A DNA stretch of 64,000 bases, from assembly GCF_900104695.1 (NCBI RefSeq), contig NZ_FNSW01000001.1, positions 2,604,001-2,668,000 on the forward strand. The letters run 5' to 3'. Numbering within the stretch: the first letter of the stretch is position 1; each line of letters begins with the position of its first letter. A program made the position numbers and the translations under genes. The notes under the pieces were generated by a model that searched no databases, had not been told where the DNA came from, and worked only from the letters and a program-made list of their open reading frames with translations. The stretch is from Paenibacillus sp. GP183. GTDB taxonomy: Bacteria > Bacillota > Bacilli > Paenibacillales > NBRC-103111. Shown here one piece after another: positions 43,688 to 52,613 of the stretch.

Positions 43688-45457
43688 CTACTCCAGAATA
43701 GGGTAACAAATAGACACTTCGGTTCCGCGATCCATTTCACTCTTAAAAGTTAAACCGTAAGGTTCGCCGAAATAAATACGCAATCTTTCATGAACATTGG
43801 AAAGCCCGACGCCTTTATTCGCTGGTTTATCTCTTTGCATCGCGTCTCCTGCTAAAATCCGATTAATTCGCTCGGCATCCATGCCCACTCCATTGTCTTG
43901 TACCTTCAATACGATGCATCCCTCTAGTTTGCTGCCTGTAATCCGAATTAAGCCGGTTCCGGATTTATTCTTGATCCCGTGATAAATGCAGTTTTCCACA
44001 AGCGGTTGCAAAATGAGCTTCAACGATTTCTTGGTCAAGATGTCCTCGTCGACTTCAATTTGAAAATCCAGCTTAGCCTTATAACGCATTTTTTGAATCG
44101 TAAGATAATGGGTGATGTGTTCCAATTCCTCCCGAATGGGAATGAGTTCGCTTCCCTTACCGATGCTTGCCCTCAGCAAATTTCCCAAAGCCACGGTCAT
44201 AAGCACAACCTCTTCGGATTTTTTACGCTCTGCCATCCAGACGATCGAATCGAGCGAGTTATATAAAAAATGCGGATTGATTTGCGCCTGAAGCGCCCGC
44301 ATTTCGCTTTTTCGTTTGATTTCCTGCTCGACGACAATTTGATTCATCAGTTCTTTAATTTTTCGAGTCATCAAATTGAAGCGTTTGCTTAATTTACCGA
44401 TTTCATTGCTTTCGGTAATATCCGATCGAACATCAAAATTGCCCTGCTCGATTTCTTTCATATAGGATTCAAGCCGCTTGATCGGTCTTGAAAGCCGGTA
44501 AGAAATCACGATAGCCAGGACCAGACCGACCACCATACAGATACTTCCCCAGAACAAAAAGGAAAACTTCATTTTCTCTTTATTGCTCGCCAATTCATCC
44601 AGATAATTAACACCGATGATTTTCCAGCCGAATCCCGTATTCTTGATCGTATACAGCCGGCTGTCACGGCCTTCATCCGTCGCAAAGCTGCCTTCATCCT
44701 TGTCAAGGACCTGTTTAATCCTCTCGGTTTTATAATCGCTGTTCAAGATCATCTGCTGTGGATGATAGACCACCTCTCCATTTTGATCGACGATGAACAG
44801 ATAGCCTCGTTTTCCGACTCGAATATCGCTGCAGATATCGTGAATGACGTCAAAATTCATATCAATAAGAAAAACTCCTAGGCTTTGTCCGACACCCGCG
44901 CTGCGAATTTCTCTGCTGAAGGAAACGACCCAGCGATGTTCATTCTCATAAAAATTTTGAACATGAGGGGCCGAAATCACCAACAGCCCTCCCGCATCCT
45001 TCGCACCTTGAAACCAGGTTTGTCGTTTGACGTCGAGCGGAGACTTTAACATCCCGTTTAATTTATCGGTTACGATAAAGGAGCCTTGGTTATTCGCGAG
45101 CATAAGGGAAGCTATATCTTTACGGGAGCTTAGCACCGATGAAAAAAAATTCTGGATCGGTATCCGATATTCTTCCTGACTGGAAACCTGCTGTTGACTC
45201 ATAGCCTGCATGTAGGCTCTGATATCCGCATTGTTCAGCGCCATAAGCGAAATATATTCCATGCTGATGATATTCGCTTTAATATTCCGGTTCACTTGAT
45301 CGATAATTTGTATCGTAGAATCTTGCGATTTCTTCGTTAAATCGTCGACGGACAAGTTATACGAGATCAAGCTCATGATCAGCGTCGTAAATAAAATCAG
45401 CCAAAAAAATGCGGCGGCGATGCTAGACTGGATTTTGGTAAAAGCAAACCGTCTCAA
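43688..45457 (-). CDS. YesM/LytS-type sensor histidine kinase
   Basis: 589 residues. Membrane segment about 14-35, double-Cache-like extracellular domain (VKRQTWFQGAKDAGGLLVIS, GVFLIDMNFDVIHDI, GYLFIVDQNGEVVYHP), second segment about 291-315, HAMP, then the kinase domain with His in QAQINPHFLYNSLDSI, LVENCIYHG, QDNGVGM and KGVGLSNVHERLRIYFG. The start overlaps the end of the regulator gene by four bases. Together with the downstream binding protein it forms a three-part sugar sensor. Confidence 0.92.
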   Translation of the reverse strand: MRRFAFTKIQSSIAAAFFWLILFTTLIMSLISYNLSVDDLTKKSQDSTIQIIDQVNRNIKANIISMEYISLMALNNADIRAYMQAMSQQQVSSQEEYRIPIQNFFSSVLSSRKDIASLMLANNQGSFIVTDKLNGMLKSPLDVKRQTWFQGAKDAGGLLVISAPHVQNFYENEHRWVVSFSREIRSAGVGQSLGVFLIDMNFDVIHDICSDIRVGKRGYLFIVDQNGEVVYHPQQMILNSDYKTERIKQVLDKDEGSFATDEGRDSRLYTIKNTGFGWKIIGVNYLDELASNKEKMKFSFLFWGSICMVVGLVLAIVISYRLSRPIKRLESYMKEIEQGNFDVRSDITESNEIGKLSKRFNLMTRKIKELMNQIVVEQEIKRKSEMRALQAQINPHFLYNSLDSIVWMAERKKSEEVVLMTVALGNLLRASIGKGSELIPIREELEHITHYLTIQKMRYKAKLDFQIEVDEDILTKKSLKLILQPLVENCIYHGIKNKSGTGLIRITGSKLEGCIVLKVQDNGVGMDAERINRILAGDAMQRDKPANKGVGLSNVHERLRIYFGEPYGLTFKSEMDRGTEVSICYPILE

Positions 45458-47103
45458 GCCCCCCCTCCCCCGATCACTCGGTAAGGATCAGCCATCATCA
45501 TCTCACGATAGTCAGTCGGAGACATGCCCGTATTTTTCTTGAACAGGAGACTGAAGTAGTGAGGGTCCCGGTAGCCGGTCCGTTCTGCGATTTCAAATGC
45601 CTTTAACCCGGATAGCTTCAGCAGTTCTTTCGCTTTATCGACTCGCGTGCGGGTCAGATACTCAATAAAGGTTTGCCCGGTATGCGTCTTAAATACGACG
45701 CCCAAATAACTCGGACTGATTTGAACATGCCGGCACACCTCTTGCAGTGACAATGCTTCGTCGGAATAATGAGATTTGATATACTGTTCCGCTGCCAGCA
45801 CCTTTAACCTGGTTTGGTCTATTCGTATGTTTGACAATTCATCCATCACTTGCCGGCAGGTCGTCTTGAGCCAAGCTCCAATATCATCCAACGTTTTCAT
45901 GGCATTCCATCCGGAGAACAGATCGGTCGATTGGAATAAAGAAAACTCCGCCCGCTCTCCGCCTAATTCATCCATCATATCCAGCAGCGCTACGTGAAAT
46001 TTTTGCAAATAAAGATGACATTTGGGCATTGGCGTTAACGACCGCTTAAAGTAGAGCATCCACTCTTCGATGATGGACTCTATTTCATGGCTTGAGCTTG
46101 TCCTTAAACAGCGAAGCAGCTTTTTTTCCCACTCCGGATAACCGTCCGTTTCCGTTGGGACCATTCCTCCAAAATCCGCAATCGATATGACTTTGTTCTT
46201 GCCAAGCAAAAAGCGATAATCTATGGCGGCCATCGCTTTTTGACAAGAGCTCGCAATTTCCAGCAAAGTGCTGCAGGTTGTTCCTATGCCGACAGTAACT
46301 GTAAATTTGAGATATCGTTCCATGCATTGCCGCGTTTCCTCTGCTAACTGCTGAACGAAATAGTAAGCGCTATCATCAGCTTCACATGACAGAATGACGA
46401 CTATTTGTTCATCCCGAGATCGAAATGCGATACCTCGTTCAGGTTTCACCATGATTTCTTCTACAATGTTATAAACCGCAAAGCGAAGAAGTTCTTGCTC
46501 CATGACGGATATGGATCGGTTTCGGCTGCCGAAATCGTCGATATCGACCACGATCGCCATATAACAAGGCCCCACCAAACGAATGTCAAAAAAATCGAGC
46601 TTTTCCTCGAGTTCTGTCCGGCTTATGCTGGTTGTGACCAGCTTTTCTAAAAACTTTTCTTTTAATAGCGGCAAGCTTTGATTCAACTGCATTTTCAATC
46701 GCTGAATATCTTCTTTCTGTTTATAATCCTCATCCATTTCCAGCTTGACTTTATCGAGCAGATTGCGCAATTGCCCCGCCGAGAACGGCTTAAGCAAATA
46801 GTCGTATACGTTCAGTTGAATCGCTCGCTGCGCGTATTCAAAATCATCATACCCTGTTAATAGGATTAACCGGGTAAACGGAGAAATATGTTTTATTCTT
46901 TCCGCTAACTCCAACCCATCCAGAAATGGCATGCAAATATCCGTCAGTATGACATCCGGAACATTCGCTCCAGACGCCTCAAGCGCCTCCCGGCCGTTCT
47001 CGTAACCTCCAATAAACTGGAATCCATGATCTTCCCATTGAATCAGTTCTTCGATCCCTTCACGAATTTCCGCCTCATCGTCCACAATCATGATTTTGTA
47101 CAA
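45454..47103 (-). CDS. YesN-type response regulator, AraC output
   Basis: About 549 residues. Receiver: KIMIVDDEAEIREG, phospho-acceptor Asp in VILTDICMPFLDG, Lys in DYLLKPFSAG. C-terminal AraC domain: LQEVCRHVQISPSYLGVVFK and FEIAERTGYRDPHYFSLLFK. I choose a TTG start (LYKIMIVDDE) because GGAG lies seven bases before it, while the frame's first ATG at 47172 encodes 23 residues foreign to the family. It is the first gene of regulator-kinase-binding protein. It likely controls the deoxysugar genes below it and/or the ABC importer above it. Confidence 0.9.
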   Translation of the reverse strand: MYKIMIVDDEAEIREGIEELIQWEDHGFQFIGGYENGREALEASGANVPDVILTDICMPFLDGLELAERIKHISPFTRLILLTGYDDFEYAQRAIQLNVYDYLLKPFSAGQLRNLLDKVKLEMDEDYKQKEDIQRLKMQLNQSLPLLKEKFLEKLVTTSISRTELEEKLDFFDIRLVGPCYMAIVVDIDDFGSRNRSISVMEQELLRFAVYNIVEEIMVKPERGIAFRSRDEQIVVILSCEADDSAYYFVQQLAEETRQCMERYLKFTVTVGIGTTCSTLLEIASSCQKAMAAIDYRFLLGKNKVISIADFGGMVPTETDGYPEWEKKLLRCLRTSSSHEIESIIEEWMLYFKRSLTPMPKCHLYLQKFHVALLDMMDELGGERAEFSLFQSTDLFSGWNAMKTLDDIGAWLKTTCRQVMDELSNIRIDQTRLKVLAAEQYIKSHYSDEALSLQEVCRHVQISPSYLGVVFKTHTGQTFIEYLTRTRVDKAKELLKLSGLKAFEIAERTGYRDPHYFSLLFKKNTGMSPTDYREMMMADPYRVIGGGGA

Positions 47104-47190
47104 AAGATCACTCCGCACTTTTTCCGAGAATTTCCCTGTTTTCAAACAATAATAGTCTACTTCCCCCGTCATTGTAAAGAAGGAAGTAGG

Positions 47191-47796
47191 CTATATTGAT
47201 CGTATGATTTTTGCTACAATTTCTGCTTGTGCTTTCTCGCCTGTGTCATTATAATGATACCCGTCATCTACGCGATACTCATTTTTCCCTAGCATTGGCG
47301 TATATAAGTCATTCATCTTCACCTTATATTTGTGGGCTAAATGCTCCATCGCTTTATTTCGCTCTATAACCTTATTATTTAATTCAGCATCTAATTCGGT
47401 CGGAAAGTTCGGTTTAGTCACTGGTGTTGAGAGTGCTAAAATTAGCTTTGAAGAATCGAAATGGTTCAAAATATGTTGAATGACCTTCTCCAAATGAAAT
47501 TCATATTCATCTGCTGACAAGTGCCAACCGTGGAGTCCATTATTAAAATGAATACCCTGATAGTTCATATTTTGTTGCAAAAGCATGTAATCCAATTCAG
47601 CAATGTAAGCCGGATTATCCAACGCCCTTGAAGAAGCAAGCTGATCTGCAAATATATCGCCTTGAAGCAGTTCATTCACATAGGGACGATAAGCTCTAGT
47701 AATCGAATCTCCTACCAGCAACACTCTCTTGTTATCTTGTCGAGGTGCTTCTTGCCACCAAAAATCACACCATTCATACTGCTCAAGTCTTATCAT
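47191..47796 (-). CDS. SGNH/GDSL hydrolase
   Basis: 201 residues, SGNH fold: nucleophile Ser in VLLVGDSITRAY near residue 29, the conserved Asn in FNNGLHGW near 87, and the Asp-His pair in DGYHYNDTGEKAQ near the C-terminus. No signal peptide is visible. It follows the second permease by 18 bases and ends the importer operon. Members of this group in sugar clusters are often carbohydrate esterases removing acetyl groups; that is a guess here. Confidence 0.87.
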   Translation of the reverse strand: MIRLEQYEWCDFWWQEAPRQDNKRVLLVGDSITRAYRPYVNELLQGDIFADQLASSRALDNPAYIAELDYMLLQQNMNYQGIHFNNGLHGWHLSADEYEFHLEKVIQHILNHFDSSKLILALSTPVTKPNFPTELDAELNNKVIERNKAMEHLAHKYKVKMNDLYTPMLGKNEYRVDDGYHYNDTGEKAQAEIVAKIIRSI

Positions 47797-47814
47797 CGTT
47801 TAACCCCCAGTTCA

Positions 47815-48660
47815 TTATTTGGTTGCTCCCATTGTCAGACCGCGAATTAATAGCTTTTGCACAAGCAGCACAAAAATCGTTGTCGGAATTAACATGATGA
47901 CCGCCATAGATGCCATTCCGCGCCAGTCCACAGTAAATTGCGTTGTAAAGTCAAATAAACCGACTGTGAATGGTTTCGAAGCAACGGTACGTGACAGCAT
48001 ACTGGAAATTTGAAACTCTCCCCAAGTGGTGAGAAAAGTGAAAATACCCGCTGCTGCCAGTCCCGGATAGGTTAATGGAAGCAGCACTTTAAAAAAGCTT
48101 CCCCAACGTGTGCAGCCATCAATAAAAGAAGCTTCATCCAATTCCAACGAGATTTCCTTGAAAAAGCCCTGCATTAACCATGTAGTAAATGGAATATTCA
48201 TCACCGTATAAGCCAGCGTTAAACCGCTAATTTTGTCCAGTAAACCCAAACGGGAGAAAACAATAAAAAGCGGCAAGCTTAAGGCCACACCTGGAATCGC
48301 CCGTGCCAGCATCATCCCTAGAAAGAGACTGTTCAATGTTTTTGATTGATGTCTAGAAAAATAATATCCAGCCAATGTACCGATCATTAAGGCAATTAGC
48401 GTGCTGAAGACAGTAACCATAACCGTATTTGTGAAATAATCCATAAATGGAATTGACCCCGTAGAGGTATTTCCACCGAACAATTTGGAGAATGATTCGA
48501 GTGTGATTTCACTAGGGATCCATACAGGTGGAGTTGTGTTAATTTCTTTATCAGGCCGAACTGAGGTGAGCACGATCCAAATCGCAGGAATAGCAAATAG
48601 GCTTAGCAGCAAATAGGTCGTCAGATAATGTAACGTCTTAATAACTTTCTTCTTTTTCAA
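47815..48660 (-). CDS. ABC sugar transporter permease (MalG-like)
   Basis: 281 residues, six membrane segments. FAIPAIWIVLTSVRPDKEIN near residue 20, an EAA loop LELDEASFIDGCTRWGSFFK near 175, and the C-terminal LLIRGLTMGATK. Its start overlaps the end of the preceding permease gene by four bases (ATGA-type coupling). Works with the MalF-like partner and the lipoprotein encoded upstream. Confidence 0.92.
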   Translation of the reverse strand: MKKKKVIKTLHYLTTYLLLSLFAIPAIWIVLTSVRPDKEINTTPPVWIPSEITLESFSKLFGGNTSTGSIPFMDYFTNTVMVTVFSTLIALMIGTLAGYYFSRHQSKTLNSLFLGMMLARAIPGVALSLPLFIVFSRLGLLDKISGLTLAYTVMNIPFTTWLMQGFFKEISLELDEASFIDGCTRWGSFFKVLLPLTYPGLAAAGIFTFLTTWGEFQISSMLSRTVASKPFTVGLFDFTTQFTVDWRGMASMAVIMLIPTTIFVLLVQKLLIRGLTMGATK

Positions 48661-49574
48661 CCTAATCCTCTCCTTGCAGCAATGAGTTGTTTATATATCA
48701 TTATCGTAAAAGCAAACGATATCAGTACGCTAACGAAAGACATCGCACAACCCATGGCAAACTTGCTGTCAACAATGCTTAATCGGGTTACATAAGTCCA
48801 TATTAATTCTGTCCGCTGCGCTGGCCCGCCATTTGTCATTATTTTCACTAAATCATAAGCACGGCTTATATCCAAAGATCGAATCGCCATGGCAATAAGT
48901 ATATACGGCATTAACATTGGACGTGTGATGTAGTAAAATTTTTGGATTCCGGTTGCTCCGTCAATATCTGCCGCTTCAAACGGTTCTTTCGGTAAAGACA
49001 TCATACCTGCCAGAAGAATGATCGCCATAAAAGGTGTACCCATCCAAAGCTCTGCAATCAGAATGGATATAAATCCGTAAGGCTGATCAATCAGCCATGG
49101 AATCTGATGCAGCTGCCCTGTTAATGAATATAATAGATTGTTCAACAAACCAGCTTGATCGTTAAAAATCCATTTAAATTGAAAGCCTACCAGAATTGGC
49201 GGAAACATCATCGGAACCATGACGATGGTTCTTAACAACGATTCGCCCTTTAATGGCTTTGACAATAGAAGAGCAATAAACAACCCAAACAACAATTCCA
49301 GGTTTACAGTAAGTGTCATCAATATAAAGGTACGTACGAAAGAGCTGATAAACACCTTATCTTTAAACAGCCCGATATAATTACCAATGCCTATAAACCT
49401 TGAATTTTTCGCATTCAAAAGATTAAAGTCCGTCAAACTTAAATAAAAACTATACAACATTGGAACCACAACAACAATTAAGATCAGTAAGATTGCCGGT
49501 CCTATAAACAAGCCCATAAACAGCCATTTACTTTCTCTCATCATATCCAATAAAGTTCTTTTTCCAGCCATCAT
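48657..49574 (-). CDS. ABC sugar transporter permease (MalF-like)
   Basis: 305 residues with six membrane segments and the EAA loop KEPFEAADIDGATGIQKFYY near residue 200. FYLSLTDFNLLN at about 45 and GGPAQRTELIWTYVTRLS near 255 are typical of sugar permease UgpA/MalF types. It is second in the unit SBP, MalF, MalG, SGNH. No ATPase gene is in the operon. Confidence 0.92.
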   Translation of the reverse strand: MMAGKRTLLDMMRESKWLFMGLFIGPAILLILIVVVVPMLYSFYLSLTDFNLLNAKNSRFIGIGNYIGLFKDKVFISSFVRTFILMTLTVNLELLFGLFIALLLSKPLKGESLLRTIVMVPMMFPPILVGFQFKWIFNDQAGLLNNLLYSLTGQLHQIPWLIDQPYGFISILIAELWMGTPFMAIILLAGMMSLPKEPFEAADIDGATGIQKFYYITRPMLMPYILIAMAIRSLDISRAYDLVKIMTNGGPAQRTELIWTYVTRLSIVDSKFAMGCAMSFVSVLISFAFTIMIYKQLIAARRGLG

Positions 49575-49639
49575 ATTTTCCCCTTTATGAAAGGCGGCAA
49601 GGACATAGTGTCCTTGTCGCCCTTGTTCTTGAAGCTATC

Positions 49640-51019
49640 TTATTTGCTTTGACTCATCATTTTAGTAATATCTTTCGCCGCATCATCCAATCCTTGCTGC
49701 GGAGAAGTATCACCCAAAATAATTTTTTGCAAATATGGGAACAAAATGTTGGATAATGGAATCCACTCTTTAATGAGAGGAGGTGTGCGGAAATCTTCTT
49801 TTACTGCTGTATTTAAGGTATTGTAGAAATTTTTCTTACCTGCATCCCCCGCATTCGCATCAGCCAACACTTTATCCCATACGGATGTCCGTACTGGTAT
49901 AGCGCCTAGCTTCGATTCATTGGTCATATTCTCTTCATTTGTCAAAAACTTCACAAGCGCCGCTGCTGCTTTCTTATTCTTGCTGGCTTTCGTCACAGAG
50001 AATCCATGTGATCCGCCCCAACCTGGATGAATTCCGCTTGGACCTGCAGGTGCGCGCATAACACTGAATTTGCCTGCTACCGTTGAGCTCTTCGGATCAT
50101 TCAATGTGGAATACCAGCCCGGCCATTCCGAGTAAATCGCTACTTTGCCATTAGCAAAGTTTTTCTCGACTTCATCCCATAGGAAGTTAACCATTCCTTT
50201 AGGCATTGCCCCTGCTGCATATAAGTCACGCAAGAATTGAGCAGCTTTCAATCCACCTTCTTTATTCAGTGTAATTTTATTATCCTTATCAAAAAAGTCG
50301 CCGCCGAATGCTTGCGTAAGCTCCAAAAACCGACCTGAAATGGCTTCCTCTTTGCCAGCAAATTGCGTACCCGACATGCCGTTTCCTTGTTTGGCAAAAA
50401 ACATCGAAATGTCTTTCAATTGATCTAACGTTTGCGGTGGTGCAAGATCATATTTATATTCCGTTTTAAACTTACTTTTATTGGACTCATCATTGAACAA
50501 ATCAGTGCGATAATAATAAAGGCTGATGTCCGCCATACGAGGGATCATGTATAGCTTTCCATCTTTTTTACTAGCATTTAATATCGAAGGAGTAAAGTCT
50601 TTCAATTCATCCGCTGTGAATAGACTGTCAAGCGGCTCTAATGCATCTATGTACTGAGAATAAAAGCTTGTATGATCCCACATCACATCATAATCAACCG
50701 TATTTGCTGCGAAATCTATTTTCAACTTTTTATCCAGATCAAAACCGTTTCCTTTAAACACGATTTCCACCTTAGCGCCTGTTTCTTGCTCAAACTTAGG
50801 GATAGATTCATATAAAGTCTCATATGTACCCCCACCGATTAATACGGCTTTCAGCTTAACACCGTCGAAAGGCTTTTTGTTCGCTGCCGGAGTAGCCCCT
50901 ACTGCCGCTGATTCTTTCGTTGCTGTCGTTTCTGCGGCTTTGTCTGTCTTAGAGCATGCCAGAACTATGGAACTAAATAACATAAGAACAATGCCCATTA
51001 CAATCCATTTTTTATTCAT
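49640..51019 (-). CDS. Extracellular sugar-binding lipoprotein
   Basis: 459 residues. The signal sequence ends in a lipobox (IVLAC, Cys22) and an Ala/Thr-rich linker. SBP type 1 (family 1) features are VKLKAVLIGGGTYETLYESI, DYDVMWDHTSFYSQY, LYMIPRMADISLYYYR and GGSHGFSVTKASKNKKAAA. GGGAGG lies seven bases before the ATG. First gene of the second ABC importer; expected to set the substrate, probably an oligosaccharide. Confidence 0.93.
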   Translation of the reverse strand: MNKKWIVMGIVLMLFSSIVLACSKTDKAAETTATKESAAVGATPAANKKPFDGVKLKAVLIGGGTYETLYESIPKFEQETGAKVEIVFKGNGFDLDKKLKIDFAANTVDYDVMWDHTSFYSQYIDALEPLDSLFTADELKDFTPSILNASKKDGKLYMIPRMADISLYYYRTDLFNDESNKSKFKTEYKYDLAPPQTLDQLKDISMFFAKQGNGMSGTQFAGKEEAISGRFLELTQAFGGDFFDKDNKITLNKEGGLKAAQFLRDLYAAGAMPKGMVNFLWDEVEKNFANGKVAIYSEWPGWYSTLNDPKSSTVAGKFSVMRAPAGPSGIHPGWGGSHGFSVTKASKNKKAAAALVKFLTNEENMTNESKLGAIPVRTSVWDKVLADANAGDAGKKNFYNTLNTAVKEDFRTPPLIKEWIPLSNILFPYLQKIILGDTSPQQGLDDAAKDITKMMSQSK

Positions 51020-51057
51020 TTGAACCCTCCCTAATTCGTATTGTTGTTCCTGTTTTT

Positions 51058-51086
51058 ATACTACTCGAATACCCCAAAGGAGTTAA
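51058..51086 (-). promoter_or_regulatory. Promoter of the second ABC importer operon
   Basis: On the minus strand TTAACT, a 17-base spacer, then TAGTAT, about 40 bases before the lipoprotein start. Both boxes are imperfect, as expected for an activated promoter. I could not see the paired activator boxes found at the other two ABC operons. Confidence 0.4.
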
Positions 51087-51167
51087 TTGAATATTCCCCG
51101 CTAATGGTCTAAAATTCACCTTATTCTATAATTAAAATGGAGGTTTAAAACTAGTCAGTACTAAAAG

Positions 51168-51195
51168 AAGGCGATGATATTCACTCATCGCCTTC
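51168..51195. terminator. Hairpin after the small signal-peptide ORF
   Basis: GAAGGCGATGA/TCATCGCCTTC, a perfect 11-bp stem with a six-base loop. On the minus strand it follows the 52-codon ORF by about 70 bases and precedes the importer promoter. T-run is short. Confidence 0.6.
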
Positions 51196-51267
51196 TTCTA
51201 CAAGAATGTCCTTTCTATACTACACACTCCATATGCATTGAATGAGTGACGGTTTGAAGCGAATGGA

Positions 51268-51426
51268 TTAAGCTTTTTGCATTATCAGTAATGATAATTG
51301 GTGCTTGAAACCATTCTCTTTTTTTGCCCAATGTGTTTTTAAACATTGGGCATAGGCATTTTGTTTTATTGTCAATAACGGGAAAGTTAAAATTAAAGTT
51401 AACAAGACAGAGATTATTCTTTTCAT
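51268..51426 (-). CDS. 52-residue ORF with complete signal peptide
   Basis: Reads MKRIISVLLTLILTFPLLTI, then KQNAYAQ with a plausible AYA-Q cleavage site, then 25 residues (CLKTHWAKKENGF and KHQLSLLIMQKA). GGGGGG lies six bases before the ATG. With an extended -10 upstream and a hairpin downstream it is a complete small transcription unit. The mature part is unlike any family I know and contains an inverted repeat (GCCCAATGT/ACATTGGGC, 51326-51351), so the ORF may be the stub of a deleted secreted protein rather than a real peptide gene. Confidence 0.4.
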   Translation of the reverse strand: MKRIISVLLTLILTFPLLTIKQNAYAQCLKTHWAKKENGFKHQLSLLIMQKA

Positions 51427-51559
51427 CAAAATCCCCCCTTTTCGTTAAATGAAATAAAAAAATGACCGCATTGCGATCGATTTATTTTTGTTCAACGATA
51501 TAAAGTTCTTTAACTATTATTTATTATTTTAGCATGTTTTCATTAATAATTCATCGCTT
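51347..51559. repeat. Dispersed leader repeat, copy 2
   Basis: Matches 9072-9234 apart from about 39 extra bases encoding the signal-peptide core and a few substitutions. It contains the same extended -10 (TGCTAAAAT, 51526-51534), the same block before the hairpin, and the same ORF start. Confidence 0.85.
51456..51478 (-). terminator. Attenuator-like hairpin in leader copy 2
   Basis: Same GATCGC AAT GCGGTC stem as at 9136-9159, here followed by A then seven T residues on the minus strand. Conservation of the hairpin in both copies argues for function in the original gene. Confidence 0.5.
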
Positions 51560-51654
51560 TGGGGGAAGTTCAAATATTCTTCTATTTATGCGTCCGAAGC
51601 GTTGGGGCTGTTAAACTAAGCGGCGCCATACATCAACGGCCGGGTAGTGGAATC

Positions 51655-51689
51655 GAAAAAAGAAACGCGCTCCTGAAAGGGTGCGCGTT
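51655..51689 (-). terminator. Terminator of the PhyH operon
   Basis: Minus strand AACGCGC/GCGCGTT stem with a 12-base loop, followed by TCTTTTTT. It lies about 60 bases past the PhyH stop. Confidence 0.82.
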
Positions 51690-51751
51690 GCGTTCTGTAT
51701 AGGGCGGCTGCCGGTCCGAAGCATGGAACAGGACTCCATGTCTGAAAGCGA

Positions 51752-52594
51752 TTAATGAAACGGCGCAATAGCCGGATATCCGATTTTCTCGAACCGCAGC
51801 AGCTTGCGGGCGCGTTCCGAGAGCCGATCGTAGGATTCGGTCGGAATTTGAATGGTTCCGTTTTTCGGCGCGTTCGAAGCCGGCGCGTAGATCATGGCGA
51901 TATTCGGCCGAGGCTGGTCCGACCGATTCGGCGTTCCCCGGTGCCACATCCGGTCATCACGGATCATGATCGAGCCTGCAGGCATGACCGCTTTGACGCT
52001 GTGCATATGTTCGGCCAGCTTCGCCTTGCTGAAGGATTTGGCGCTGTACCAGGAATCCGGCAGCAGATGCGTTCCTCCCGGCCATATTTCCATCGGGCCA
52101 TTGGTTTCATCCGTGTTCACGAGCGGAATATTGACGACCAAGTTCGAAATCGGCAAATTCACCGCGCAGCGTTCGCCGAAATGCGAGCCGGTGTCGGCAT
52201 GCACCGGTTGGCTGTTGCGACCCCCGGGCAGCGACGTATTGGTGGCAAAATAGTGCAGGACGAAGTCTTCTCCCAGCAAACGATCCAGTACATCCGTCAC
52301 AAACGGATGCGCAATAATGGAATCGTCGATAAAGGGCTCCTCGAAGGGCAGAAACAGCCGTATATGGTTCGTACCGTCGTTAAATCCGTTGCCCGGATTG
52401 TATACTTCCTCGCGGTGCTCATCCAGATACGGCTCCAGAATCTCCATGTATCTGCGGTGAATTCGCTCTATCTTGTCCTTAGGCAATACTCGCTCAAAGA
52501 CAACATATCCGTTTACTTCGATCAATTTGGCTGCCAACTCGACATTCTCCGGCAGCAACTTGCCATTGTCCAGCTCGGCGCGACTGACTTCCAT
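51752..52594 (-). CDS. Phytanoyl-CoA dioxygenase (PhyH) family protein
   Basis: 280 residues, Fe(II)/2-oxoglutarate-dependent dioxygenase fold. The HxD pair lies in QPVHADTGSHFG near residue 132, the distal His in IRDDRMWHRGTPN near 222, with Arg a few residues beyond for 2-oxoglutarate. NGYVVFERVLPKDKIERI is the usual PhyH opening. The frame is open 90 codons further upstream but that part is Arg/Ser-rich shadow of the preceding gene; the chosen ATG has GAGG close upstream. It is last in the third ABC operon, 19 bases after the oxidoreductase. The substrate is unknown. Confidence 0.88.
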   Translation of the reverse strand: MEVSRAELDNGKLLPENVELAAKLIEVNGYVVFERVLPKDKIERIHRRYMEILEPYLDEHREEVYNPGNGFNDGTNHIRLFLPFEEPFIDDSIIAHPFVTDVLDRLLGEDFVLHYFATNTSLPGGRNSQPVHADTGSHFGERCAVNLPISNLVVNIPLVNTDETNGPMEIWPGGTHLLPDSWYSAKSFSKAKLAEHMHSVKAVMPAGSIMIRDDRMWHRGTPNRSDQPRPNIAMIYAPASNAPKNGTIQIPTESYDRLSERARKLLRFEKIGYPAIAPFH

Positions 52595-52613
52595 ATTCCT
52601 CAACCACCATTCG

